Positions 39,901-48,654 of a stretch of DNA of 64,000 nucleotides are shown piece after piece. Positions within the stretch are counted from its first letter, which is position 1. The number at the start of each line of letters is the position of its first letter. The position numbers were made by a program, and so were the translations under genes. Below the pieces are notes generated by a model, which saw only the letters and a list, made by a program, of their open reading frames with translations, did no database searches and was not told where the DNA came from. Source of the stretch: Epithemia pelagica (lineage: Eukaryota > Bacillariophyta > Bacillariophyceae > Surirellales > Surirellaceae); contig OX337236.1 in assembly GCA_946965045.2 (NCBI GenBank), positions 2,480,001-2,544,000 on the forward strand, written 5' to 3'.

Positions 39901-40933
39901 CGATGAAATGAAGGACTATCCTTCAGGCTCTTATTTGGTTTTGGGTTGTACGGCACCGGGCACCAACGTCAATTTACGCGCCATTGGGTACAAGTACAAC
40001 TCGACCAAGGTACTTCTGTTTCTCATGTCTCACAATGCGGGGACGACAGTGCCTGGTCGTCCATATGTCGCCCGTTTCCCCGACAGTCATGGAAATGTCC
40101 GCGAGCGTTCTGTGTTGCGTCCGAGCTGCCTTTCGAAGTATTTTGCTTGCTCGAATGTTGTGGACGTACACAATCAGTACAGGCAGAATCTCCTGGCTCT
40201 TGAGGAGATGTGGAAAACGCCCAACCCTTGGTTTTGTTTGATGACGACTGTGATTGGCATGACCGTTGTGGATTGCTTTCTTGCTGCCAAGCACCACAGG
40301 GGACAACTTCTCCCAACACAAACACTAAAACAATATGCCGATGCCCTCGCGTGGGATCTAACCAACAATACACTCCGCGACGACGCACACACCCCATCCA
40401 TTCAGACTCGCTCAAATATTGCTCCGGCCTCACTTGATGGACAGCCTGCTGGTGGATTGCTGGGTGCTCAGAGAGGACAAATGTCACCGACAGAATTGTC
40501 GAACTTACTGAGACAATGGGCATTGTTGTCGGTGTCTCCAACGGACTCCTCGGTTGGGGATGAGGAATCCTTGTTCTGTTTCCCCTGTCCTGGAGGGGAA
40601 GACAAGGAGAACAGCAACAGCAGAATCAACAGTGGTCCCGAGGACCACCATTATCATTATGTTGTTCCCTTCGATGAAACAACAACGGACAGTGACGGGA
40701 GGGTGCGTTCTTGCAATCGTCGTTGCGTCATTTGTGGAACGACAACGCGCATGATGTGTGCACACCCGAAATGTCGTGCTGTGACAAAGTTTCGTAAGGT
40801 CTCGGGAAAAGACGAAATAAAGGAGATTCGAGGAGTGGGCTTGTGTGGAGGAAATAGAGTCCGTCCAGGTCAGCGGCATCCGTGTATTGAGGTGCACCGT
40901 CAAGCCTGTGCTGCTGCTGAACAAGAATCGTAA
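36957..40933 (+). pseudogene. PiggyBac-like transposase, three exons with an in-frame TGA
   Basis: Exons 36,957-38,847, 38,929-39,434 and 39,515-40,933 join by phase (1, then 0), with introns of 81 and 80 bp, giving 1271 codons. The N-terminal part has two Tudor/SH3-like segments (GSKVFVKKGSVPAVIIGPTA; SIGDRVRENKRNPQFGTMVG) separated by a Thr/Gly repeat coded by a minisatellite. The DDE_Tnp_1_7 core follows: KWWKVWGVMIGACPANHSGK, then DECMSAFQPRTT (first Asp, ~765), VCADSWFGSVCMVEAL (second, ~864) and TVVDCFLAAKHHRG (third, ~1050). A Cys-rich finger ends the protein (CNRRCVICGTTTRMMCAHPKC), like the DNA-binding tail of piggyBac. Exon 2 is interrupted by TGA at 39,297-39,299, with the same frame continuing sensibly on both sides. 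Unless read through, it is inactive, though the three acidic residues remain. Confidence 0.8.
37180..38085. repeat. Coding minisatellite of ACGACGACAGGAGG-type units, about 900 bp
   Basis: Units built from ACGACGACGACAGGAGGxGGA, length varying in steps of 3 around 18-36 bp, repeat through this stretch. In the transposase frame they give Thr and Gly runs with occasional Met. A second plus frame (37,190-38,101) is fully open and gives Arg-Asn-Asp repeats, and a minus frame (37,139-38,149) gives Val-Pro repeats. Step lengths in multiples of 3 keep the frames open; only the first joins to conserved transposase sequence. Confidence 0.9.
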
Positions 40934-41139
40934 GCCGCATACATGTATTGAGACAACAAGGCTGCTCTATTCTCAACAGCAGCTCATTCTAGAAACTAAT
41001 ACTTATGAAAATAGTATACTCGTTGCTCCAACACACTGCTAATTGTTCAACTCGCTATCCTATTCTCAACAGTAGCTCAATCTTACATCATAGAAGTCGT
41101 GCTGGTGTGAAGCGGCTACTATATATGTCGTGTTAGCTG

Positions 41140-41643
41140 CTACTCCTTGTTTGTCCAGGTTTTCAATGCATGATCAATTGACTGAATTAATGCAACTGAG
41201 CTGACCACGCGCATTTTGATGGTGATGGTCATGGGCTCCATTGAAATCAAGGTGTTCAGAGAATGGCTGGTTTTGATGACAATTTTGCCTTTCACCGTCG
41301 ATCCACTGGGTGAAGACACAAGGGTTGATTTTAGCGTGTTTGTAACAGAGGCTATGGGAATGACAAGATCCGGGAGATGATCGTCCTCCTTTCCGCGAGC
41401 GTATCCCCGGATGGAGATTGCGTTTTTGTTCTTGTCGCATGAGAAGGACCGCTGGACAAGAACAACACCACGATCAACAATCAAACGGCCATCATATCCA
41501 TCATCACTGTGCCCAGGCTTCAAGTAGATATTCACACCTGAGTCTCCAAAGATGGAAACAGCAAAACCCTGACATTGGAGTGTTTGCCCATCATCACGTC
41601 GCGTTGTGAAGTGTTTGGGTAGGTGATGAATATCCTCCTGCAT
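41140..41643 (-). CDS. Accessory protein A1 of the divergent pair, unknown family
   Basis: 167 residues from the ATG at 41,643 (MQEDIHHLPKHF). A 72-bp intron in the 5' leader (GTAAGT at 41,721 to CAG at 41,650, minus strand) fits well, because the next in-frame ATG lies just past the acceptor. The residues suggest a beta-rich fold: VSIFGDSGVNIYLKP, YDGRLIVDRGVVLVQRSF, LPDLVIPIASVTNT, GKIVIKTSH, SMEPMTITIKMRV. It shares VDRG-(V/H)-(V/L)-LVQR, D/A-L-V-(I/V)-P-(I/V) and MEP-x-x-x-T-I-x-M with A2 at 46,487-47,059, in the same order, so the two are homologous. It is transcribed away from B1 across about 320 bp. Function unknown. A nuclear chaperone-like or DNA-end-binding role is speculation. Confidence 0.6.
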   Translation of the reverse strand: MQEDIHHLPKHFTTRRDDGQTLQCQGFAVSIFGDSGVNIYLKPGHSDDGYDGRLIVDRGVVLVQRSFSCDKNKNAISIRGYARGKEDDHLPDLVIPIASVTNTLKSTLVSSPSGSTVKGKIVIKTSHSLNTLISMEPMTITIKMRVVSSVALIQSIDHALKTWTNKE

Positions 41644-41960
41644 TTTGAACTGAAGCAAATTTGTGAGTTGCAGTCATCAGCATATTCCAAGGGTTCCAGA
41701 GAATCAATAGAAGTGACTTACCAGAGAAAGCAGAATTGTTCGAGTTGAGATGTGATCGTTCAAGGTTTTGTGTCGGATTGTTGTATCACCTTGTGTCTTG
41801 TGTGTGATTTGCTATGGTGCGCCATAATCTGCATCCAACAAGAGCGCGGTGCGCGTTCATGTGTCACACTTCTTTTGCACTCGTGACTGTTTTCCCTCGT
41901 CCTCTCGATCACAAAACAAGAAATCAGAGAACAAAGGAGACCATCACCAATTACCTCACC
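41644..41960. promoter_or_regulatory. Shared promoter region of A1 and B1
   Basis: 318 bp between two divergent starts. On the A1 side it contains the leader intron (41,650-41,721). On the B1 side the frame is open back to 41,814, but the credible ATG is at 41,961 (CACCATGTCTG). Short length and divergent layout suggest co-expression. Confidence 0.4.
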
Positions 41961-42491
41961 ATGTCTGAAATTGTCAATGGCCGTCGTGTGAGCTTGCGCA
42001 ACAAGAACAAGCGCATCCATCTGCCTGACCAGTATGGTGATGCCTTGTCAGCCCAACGCAACTCTGCACCCATCTTTACGAAACCAAGGAAGAACACGGC
42101 GACAAAGAGCAAGACAACAAAGAACAAGACCTTGACGCTGAAGAAGGCATCACAGAAGACCGCAGCTCGATCCAACAGAGAAGGGGCTGTGGAAGTGAAG
42201 AAGGAGAAGAAAGCGGAAGTTGCTTCCTGCGGACGAGTCTCATTTGGCAAAGCGGATGTGGAAGTTCTGTTTCAAGGTGACGACGACAATGAATCGATGG
42301 CAAGCAAACCAGCCATTGCAGGAAGCAGCAACAAAGAAAACAACAACTCCTATATGGAGATTGAAGACATGGAGCAAGGTCACAATCGAAAGAGTTTTGC
42401 CAGCTCTGTTGGTGTCGAAAGCAACCTCTCGTTTGAATTTGCTGAGACACAACAAGACGCTCCGGAGTTGTACTTCAACATCATTGAGTAG
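41961..42491 (+). CDS. Accessory protein B1 of the divergent pair, basic then acidic
   Basis: 176 residues from ATG 41,961. The N-terminal half is strongly basic (SLRNKNKRIHLPDQY, KPRKNTATKSKTTKNKTLTLKK), resembling a nuclear localisation or nucleic-acid-binding tail. A short hydrophobic strand follows (CGRVSFGKADVEVLF), and the C-terminus is acidic (NNSYMEIEDMEQGHN, ETQQDAPELYFNIIE). B2 (47,231-48,128) has the same plan: basic N-terminus, a KHVTFNLEG strand where B1 has GRVSFGKAD, and an acidic Tyr-containing end. Similarity of B1 to B2 is weak at residue level, so homology rests mainly on position beside homologous A genes. Function unknown. Confidence 0.55.
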   Translation: MSEIVNGRRVSLRNKNKRIHLPDQYGDALSAQRNSAPIFTKPRKNTATKSKTTKNKTLTLKKASQKTAARSNREGAVEVKKEKKAEVASCGRVSFGKADVEVLFQGDDDNESMASKPAIAGSSNKENNNSYMEIEDMEQGHNRKSFASSVGVESNLSFEFAETQQDAPELYFNIIE

Positions 42492-42594
42492 AGCCCTTAA
42501 CCAAATCTCTAGCTCTCTATTCACTTTGACATTGTTCTCTATCTAGTTGCTCATTAAATGGATGTCTTCTGGAGCCATAATGCGATGAAACTGT

Positions 42595-42851
42595 TTGTGC
42601 CCAAGTGTGCCCAACTGTGCCAAGTTGTGCCCAACACCAAAAATAGTTTTTGCAAAACGATTTCTAGATGAATACCTACTAGGATTGGTGCCATGGGGTG
42701 GTTGGCGCTCGAAAGAAGACACTTTCGGGCTCAAGATTGAGCCCCAGCATGTGGTCATACGACCTTTTTGATGAAGATACAGGTGGCTAAAGTTTGTGCC
42801 CATGGGGCACAAACTAGGCGTCCTGGGCACTTCCAGCTACGAGGCACTAGA
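42595..42851. repeat. Right inverted repeat of the piggyBac-like unit
   Basis: Reverse complement of 36,200-36,468, including the TTTGTGCCC/GGGCACAAA hairpin and a shortened TTGGGCACAG array at its inner edge. It begins about 105 bp after the B1 stop. Confidence 0.85.
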
Positions 42852-43552
42852 CTCTAGAGGGAGGTAGCTCCTCTAGAGAGGGGTACTTTCTGCGTTCGAC
42901 TACCTAGCTAGAGTGGACCAAAGAGAACTCAGAGACTAGGTAGTGGTCCAATCTGAACTCAGTCGAACATACGAGTAGATCTCCTAATTGATAGAACAAA
43001 AGATAAGCACCACATCGATCAAAAAGAACTCCTATCGGAACTATGGATAGAACGACTGCATGTAAACCCAATGACGGATGTGTCATGGAGAGGCAATGTC
43101 ACCGCATTACAGAAAAACTGTTGCAAGAAAAGAGATCACGATTCTTTTGCATGTTCCAAGATTCCAACGAAAACCTCGGCACTGGTTTTGTCCACTACAA
43201 CGTCGCCGTCGCTTTCCGGGACAAGCAATGGCATGAATCGGCCCTGAGCCAAAGCAGTAAAATAAAGCACCAACTGAACAAAAATTGCATGCTGGCTCGC
43301 TCCTCCGTTCACTCACCCATTGTGAAAATCTTCGTAACTGACTGTTCGTCCTTTTGTCAAAATTTGGGCAGGAAAGAGTGTACACAGACACTCTTCCAAG
43401 CCATGAGTTGTGCTCTTCTACAAACTTTTCTACACAACAAACGTATTGCAGTGCGGAGTCCTCAATCTGTAAGATTTCATCTCGTTTGACCAAGGACAGG
43501 TTCAATTCCATCTGTTTTCATTAGGGACAACGCTCATGTTGCTGAGTGACCA
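42852..43552. other. Spacer between the piggyBac-like unit and the NTPase gene
   Basis: About 700 bp. At 42,852-42,985 there are short palindromic and repeated pieces (CTCTAGAGG, CTACCTAG, ACTAGGTAGTGGTCC). Open frames of 134-148 codons on both strands at 43,043-43,511 overlap one another and have no recognisable motif; either could be a remnant. I do not support a gene here. Confidence 0.35.
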
Positions 43553-45406
43553 TCAGTCTTGTTCCGTTTTACTTTTTTCCTCGATTTCGAGTGTGAGGAC
43601 GAACTGTCGCATCGAAGATCGAACTCGTTCCTTTTCCTGTGCACTGATTTGAGGGACAGGCTTCACGGTGCCACTCCCCTGCACTCTCCGCCGTTTTCGG
43701 TTGATCGAGGCAGCGTCGTCACCAGACCAGCTGAAACTTTGAACGTAGAACCAGTCTCTATCAAATCGATCAGGTGGGACGCAAAAAACATGCGCGAAGT
43801 CATCACCCGGAGAAAGACCGTACACCCCACGCTGACGGATATACTCTCGTCCGGAGACGGAATGATTCGCCTGCAGTGTTGCGTTGAAACCAAGATCACT
43901 CCCAGCCATCCCATCAAAATTGCTGTAACCATCAGGAGGCAGCAAAAGAATCTTGTTTGAAGTCAGCACATTGTTGTTAAATGACATACCCTTCCCGCAT
44001 TCAGCAACTTTGGCCTCAAAAGCTTCGTTGCTTGGGGCTTCCTCGATTTTGTCGCTTCTCCCACGAAAGACGCACGTTACAGGTGGTGAAACAGCTTGTT
44101 GCGAAGATCCTTGTGCCTCTTTTGCGCGCGGGCGACTTACTAGCTGTTTGCAGCGAATTTTAATACCGAGTCTCTTCATTCCTTCGGTGCCTTGCGCCAA
44201 GTACACTAGAACAACTCGTTCAAAAGCTAGACCGATATCCGACGCATCATTTGAACCTCTCCAGCGAACATCTTTGTGTATTTTATTCAGGAGAATTTTC
44301 CCAATAGCTCTGACTGCTCCTGGCGAGACAAAGTCTAGCGTCGCGTACCGTCGGGTTGGATTGTAACCATTCTCGTCCTCTCCCGCGCGTATTGTGAAGA
44401 ACCGGGTCACGACTTTCTCGGTGCTGGCATCGTTAAAATCCTTTCCCTCCGCCAAGGCACGCAGCAATACCTGGCTATATTTGTCAGCATTTTCAGCTGT
44501 GATCTCGTCCATGCGATCGTTGACTTTGCCCGCGGAGAGGTAGCGAGGTAGCCCGCCGACAACATAATAGTTATCCATCATTGCCGTCATTGTGGCCACA
44601 TACAGATCATTGTCTTGTTCGTAAACACGGCCCGGGTTTCTGTATAGCATATACGGGAATGCTACTTGTAGTTGCTTCAAAGACCAGGGTCCAAGGACCA
44701 GCTGACAGTACACGGATGACGTCTTGTGGGTACCACCAAGGTGGCGATCATCGGGAGAAACAGGAATGAAACAATGACCTTTCGACGCAGAAACCAATAC
44801 CAATGGCGACGGCTGTGTGTCCTTAGAAAACTGCGCTGGATCGACGACGATATCAATGATTCCACATTCCACCCAATCATCGGGGACCTCGTTGAGTTTT
44901 AATTTGAAGACGGCCCACTGCTCGTTTGAAGACGAAGGCGGCATAATGAGCAAGGTCTTGCGTTTATTTGGGGATTGGCCGAATTCAAAAATAATTGGCC
45001 TTCGCTGCTCCGATTGATGCATGAGCTTTCGAATGTAAAGCAACAATGACCAGCTCTTTCCGATTCCAGGAGACCCTCGGACGGAAACGGTCACGCCACG
45101 CTTCGACAGGTTCTCCCGAGATACCTTGAAGGCGTAGTCAACCACGTCTCGCTGCTCTTTACGAGTAACAAGGTGAGGGGAGGCATTGCTATCGTCTAGA
45201 AAATTGCTTTTCAGAGGAATAACCTCAATCCCCTCAGACAATGCTTGTGGCTCTGCGGTAGCGAGCCCTTTGAATTTAGCCGTCAAGGCCGCATCTGCTG
45301 TCCACACCGTCTCGTCCACAATAGGTACTTCCTCCTCCGCTGCCTCTTCAAATTCTGCCAGATCAAGAAAGGGGAGACCTACGTGTAGATTCGGGTCCGC
45401 TGCCAT
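43553..45406 (-). CDS. CRN/RHS-like P-loop NTPase with putative C-terminal nuclease domain
   Basis: 617 residues, single exon, ATG at 45,406. An acidic leader (FDDSNASP-like region, residues 1-75) precedes the NTPase: VSVRGSPGIGKSWSLLLYIRK (Walker A, ~105-125), ECGIIDIVVDP (Walker B candidate), then a sensor-like VVGGLPRYLSAGKV. This series (GxPGxGKSW...GGxPRY) matches the NTPase shared by trypanosome RHS proteins and Crinkler-RHS proteins. The C-terminal region has NEAFEAKVAECG, then YSNFDGMAGSDLGFNATLQANHSVSG, shortened here to the Asp and Gln...His core, which fits the PD-(D/E)xK-like nuclease of such proteins (D...Q.T...H). In eukaryotic genomes such genes are often linked to mobile DNA or to conflict systems. 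It lies between two transposons but outside both inverted-repeat pairs. Confidence 0.6.
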   Translation of the reverse strand: MAADPNLHVGLPFLDLAEFEEAAEEEVPIVDETVWTADAALTAKFKGLATAEPQALSEGIEVIPLKSNFLDDSNASPHLVTRKEQRDVVDYAFKVSRENLSKRGVTVSVRGSPGIGKSWSLLLYIRKLMHQSEQRRPIIFEFGQSPNKRKTLLIMPPSSSNEQWAVFKLKLNEVPDDWVECGIIDIVVDPAQFSKDTQPSPLVLVSASKGHCFIPVSPDDRHLGGTHKTSSVYCQLVLGPWSLKQLQVAFPYMLYRNPGRVYEQDNDLYVATMTAMMDNYYVVGGLPRYLSAGKVNDRMDEITAENADKYSQVLLRALAEGKDFNDASTEKVVTRFFTIRAGEDENGYNPTRRYATLDFVSPGAVRAIGKILLNKIHKDVRWRGSNDASDIGLAFERVVLVYLAQGTEGMKRLGIKIRCKQLVSRPRAKEAQGSSQQAVSPPVTCVFRGRSDKIEEAPSNEAFEAKVAECGKGMSFNNNVLTSNKILLLPPDGYSNFDGMAGSDLGFNATLQANHSVSGREYIRQRGVYGLSPGDDFAHVFCVPPDRFDRDWFYVQSFSWSGDDAASINRKRRRVQGSGTVKPVPQISAQEKERVRSSMRQFVLTLEIEEKSKTEQD

Positions 45407-45587
45407 AGTTGTCTTTGATTGTTAAGATTCGGTACAACACAACGTTCGACGACCCTTGTCTCACCCTGCATTAGGCTATCTCCACCCGAGCGCCGCTATG
45501 CTGACGTATCGGGGCTTTATGATTGGCCTCACTATCCGGATAGCGGCTTAGCGCTTAGCGGTGCAAAAGGAAAATGAACTCCAACCA
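45407..45587. promoter_or_regulatory. Upstream region of the NTPase gene, with an 8-bp-arm inverted repeat
   Basis: Promoter region of the minus-strand NTPase gene. It contains GCCGCTAT (45,492) and its complement ATAGCGGC (45,540), separated by about 40 bp, plus the small palindrome CTATCCGGATAG. This is just outside the left end of the 12-kb element. Confidence 0.35.
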
Positions 45588-45895
45588 GGGACACCTATGA
45601 AATTTGTAGCCAAGGAACAATTTTGTTGTTGACCCTAATAGGCAACAATGCCTTTCGACGATAGGTTCAAGCGGTTAAGTTGACGACTAGAGGCATCGTC
45701 CTTACGATAGGTAACCTAGCAAAATGGTTTTATTAAATAAAAACTACTATGGACAAAATAATAGAAGCTACGACATAATTTTCGTGTCGCAAGTTCTTTT
45801 TTTATGTCCGAAGAATGTATCGATACACTGATCCCTCCGACTAGGTGTCCGCTTCTTACAAGCTGAGTTCAGACAGAATGTTCCTGACGTAGCGC
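45588..45895. repeat. Left terminal inverted repeat of the 12-kb element
   Basis: About 308 bp. From the outside in it holds GGGACACCTATGA, a segment ending GTTGTTGACCC, the AACCTAGCAAAAT segment, one copy of the palindrome GTATCGATAC (45,816-45,825), CTCCGACTAGGTGTCCGCTTC and TCAGACAGAATG. All but the central AT-rich part have inverted counterparts at 55,543-57,553. Confidence 0.8.
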
Positions 45896-46486
45896 TCCAG
45901 TAGGAAATCTACGTAATCCGCGCGAGCCATCCCCTTAATATAGCCCTTCTATTTATGCCTCTACCGTTCTACCAAAAATTGACCATGGTGAACGGTCCTT
46001 TTGACCGATCTCTTGCCAAATAGGAGACGGCTCCATGATCCCATGCTCTGAACCTCTTCTCCATTCATGGGTTGAGCATGGAGAACGATGTCGGCGCTGC
46101 ATTCGTTTTGTAGGTGTCGTTTTATCTAGTTGAAGGTGGTCGCCGCGCGATTTACTACGGCGACTCACGGCAAAACTTGGTGCAACCAATGCACCTCTAT
46201 TGTAGAATCGAATGATAGAAGATAGAAGAAAGACTATGAACACTTGTAGCGTTGTTCACGTCAAAAATTGATATTCTTCTCGTTAGATATATGGAACTTA
46301 GACTAGAAGTTGCGTCGTTCACAACAAAGATTGATGTTCTTTTCTTTGTTGTGACTCACACAGCCGTACCTGAACGCAATGTATTGTACGGTAAACGTAA
46401 CACAACTATAGAATTAGATCGTATTCATAGAGAATGAAGATCCTACTCAAATGATAATCATAAAACGCTGCTACATTGTTCACTAT
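45896..46486. other. Spacer inside the 12-kb element, no gene supported
   Basis: About 590 bp between the left inverted repeat and A2. A near repeat of AAAATTGATATTCTT and AAGATTGATGTTCTT, each followed by similar sequence, lies near 46,263 and 46,327. No credible coding frame. Confidence 0.35.
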
Positions 46487-47059
46487 CTAGGCTTGTTGAT
46501 GATTAAAGAAGAGATTTTGAAGCGGGTGCTTGAGCATCATCGCACCAAGCGAAATGTTGAAGCGATCCATATCCTTGCTGCCCATGTAGATTGTAACGAC
46601 CTGGGGTTCCATGCAGGCTTTAGGGTTGATGGAGCAGCGTGTGTAGAGGCGGATGCGTCCCATGGGAGGTCCGTTCTTGCTCGTCTTTCCAGAGACCTGG
46701 TCCAGGTGCGACAGAGCAATGAACCCAACTGGAACAACCAACGCTGGTTCCTCATGCTCGCTTGTTGCATCCCGGTCAAAGACTGCAATCCGTAGGTAGT
46801 CGGTCGCAAGCTCCCGCTGCACAAGCAGATGGCCACGGTCGACGATGTTGTGGCCAGTGTCCTTGTTTCTCGACATGGGCCCGATGAGCGCGCAAACATC
46901 GCTGGCATAAAAGCACGACTTGAACGGGAGACCAGCACCACCCTCACGGCCATCCTCTTCGTTGAACTCGAACTTCGTCCTCATGTTGGTCATCTTGTTT
47001 CTTCTTCCTTGCCTCTTCCTGTCGTCTCTGTTTGATTGTTCCATTGCACGGCGGGTCAT
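46487..47059 (-). CDS. Accessory protein A2 of the second divergent pair
   Basis: 190 residues from ATG 47,059, or 168 from ATG 46,993 (MTNMRTKFEF), which is closer to the length of A1. Conserved stretches with A1 in the same order: NIVDRGHLLVQREL against LIVDRGVVLVQRSF, PALVVPVGFI against PDLVIPIASV, and CMEPQVVTIYMGSKDM against SMEPMTITIKMRVVSS. The residues alternate as in beta strands, with a Cys-containing N-terminal segment (PFKSCFYASDVCALIGP). No family is recognised. Divergent from B2, as A1 is from B1. Overall identity to A1 is low, so the two pairs are not a recent duplication. Confidence 0.6.
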   Translation of the reverse strand: MTRRAMEQSNRDDRKRQGRRNKMTNMRTKFEFNEEDGREGGAGLPFKSCFYASDVCALIGPMSRNKDTGHNIVDRGHLLVQRELATDYLRIAVFDRDATSEHEEPALVVPVGFIALSHLDQVSGKTSKNGPPMGRIRLYTRCSINPKACMEPQVVTIYMGSKDMDRFNISLGAMMLKHPLQNLFFNHQQA

Positions 47060-47230
47060 TCGGAAGTTGCTTCATGCTGCAAGTTGATTTTGTGGCGCGC
47101 GCCGATATTGTTCACGAATGAGCGCGGGGGGATTCCCTAGATGACACAAGAACGGAGAGCGGGCAACAATCAAACAAACAAACACAACAATCAAACGAAC
47201 GAATCCCTATTGTGTTCTCACTTTCCAACG

Positions 47231-48128
47231 ATGCGCCAGACGCGTAGTGCTACCAAACGAGCTGAGTCTGCGAAGAAGGAGCAGGAGGACTCCGCCGCAG
47301 CTCCCTCCACAACCGCATTTCCCTCCGACAAGGGAAACAAGGCAAACAAGAAAATGAAGACAAAGACGGCCGTGGACAACAAAACGTCGAAGAAGAAGAA
47401 GACGACGACGACGAAGTCTCCCGCTTCGACAAAGAAGCATGTGACCTTCAACCTTGAGGGTCCTTCGTCGTGGCACGAGCGCGCAAAACAGTGGCAACTC
47501 ACCATTGGGGATGAAGATGGTATCCCAGTGTTCTTCGTCAGCAACAAGGACGTCGAATGCGCTAACCTGTTGGATATCGCGGCAGAGCTCCTTGCGATCG
47601 AGGCTGTCGGCAAAGAAGGTAAGTTTGATTGTTCATTGTTGGTTTTGAGTCTCCCTTTCTCACGACGCGCCCTCTGCTGCCACAGACACCAAACCCAACA
47701 GCAAGCCCGACAACAAGCCCGACAGCAAGCCCGAGAAGGAGATCAAGAAGGAGGACGACGTCGAGAACAAGACTCCAGAGTCTTATGTGACCCCGAAGAA
47801 AGTAACTTCTTCCCCGAAGGTGGCGTCTCGAGCTTTCGCACTGACCCCCTCACAGAAGCATGCTTTCCAGCGTCGGATTGCTGAGGAACAGGTGAAGGAA
47901 AGTGGAGCGACAGACCCTCGCCAGACTTTGAATGAGTCGCTGGCATTGGGAGAAAACATCCCGTCGTCTCCTCCTTTGTTCTTTAGCAATCCTTCCCGTG
48001 CATACCGGACATCCATTGATTCGTATGCCGATGATGGATTTCTCGAGACCCAAGAAGACTTCATCGGTACGCAGCAAAACGGGCTTTTTGGTCCCGATTA
48101 CTTGGATCATGAGGACGAGGCGTACTAG
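47231..48128 (+). CDS. Accessory protein B2 of the second divergent pair, two exons
   Basis: Exons 47,231-47,618 and 47,686-48,128 join in phase 1 across a 67-bp intron (GTAAGT...GCCACAG), giving 276 residues. The ATG at 47,231 starts MRQTRSATKR; the frame is open upstream but reads as leader. The N-terminal 80 residues are very basic (KGNKANKKMKTKTAVDNK, SKKKKTTTTKS). A strand-rich part follows (KHVTFNLEGPSSWHERAKQW, DGIPVFFVSNKDVECANLL), then after the intron a Lys/Pro/Asp repeat region (TKPNSKPDNKPDSKPEKE) and an acidic C-terminus (QEDFIGTQQNGLFGPDYL, ending DHEDEAY). Charge separation of this type is seen in histone-binding and chromatin proteins; no domain is recognised here. Partner of A2 by position. 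Confidence 0.6.
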
Positions 48129-48654
48129 ATATCTACTGATGGACGTTTTAGGTATCCTTAATCACTAAATATGAATCGATTTGTCATCATGGTACTTGTA
48201 GTGCTTCTACAGTCGTTCTTGTTGTGATTATCATTATTGTCGTCGTCCAAGTCCTCGTCATTGTCGTGGCTATCATTGTCGTCGTTGTATTGTAGTCGTC
48301 CTTGTTGTAGCTATCATCGCTCATCCCGTTTGTCCTCTTCATCATCGTTATGGTCGTGATTGTCATGGTCATCATCATCGTCGTCGTCGTCATCCAGCTT
48401 CCCAGTGTCGGTAGTTGGGTCCCGGTTTGCGGGCGCGTCTCGTATGGATGTACGAGGGAGTTCGTGATTGGTCCCAGACGAGCTATGATTCTTATCTCAT
48501 ATTTTGCGTTTTCGACACTTCATGGAAACAAACACGACAATGTACTAAAGTATAATATGAAGGAATAAACTAATAAATCTTAATGTCATACTGCAACTCA
48601 ACGTACCATGGTATTCTTTTTCAACAATAACACACTTTCACCACGAGGAAAGAT
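48129..48654. repeat. Low-complexity GTC/ATC-rich spacer between convergent genes
   Basis: 48,215-48,400 is made mostly of GTC, GTT and ATC triplets (for example CATTATTGTCGTCGTCC and CATCGTCGTCGTCGTC). Its frames give only Thr/Met or Val/Ile runs and are not genes. The rest is an AT-rich spacer between B2 and the SET-dioxygenase gene, which converge here. Confidence 0.6.

Larger units (their letters stand above)
36200..42851. mobile_element. 6.65-kb inverted-repeat-flanked unit with piggyBac-like transposase and gene pair A1/B1
   Basis: Inverted repeats of about 260 bp enclose three genes: a piggyBac-type transposase (36,957-40,933), A1 (41,140-41,643, minus) and B1 (41,961-42,491, plus). 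The most direct reading is a DNA transposon with long inverted termini. No TTAA target duplication, the piggyBac hallmark, is visible at the repeat edges. An alternative is that two inverted copies of a separate small element happen to flank the genes. Confidence 0.55.

Noticed and set aside
43043-43511. Overlapping 148-codon plus and 134-codon minus frames
   Set aside because: Each covers the same DNA on opposite strands, with no motif, no clear start context and no neighbour logic. Left as unannotated spacer.
48187-48393. 68-codon Thr/Met frame in the GTC-rich spacer
   Set aside because: Composed of triplet-repeat DNA; all frames are low complexity.
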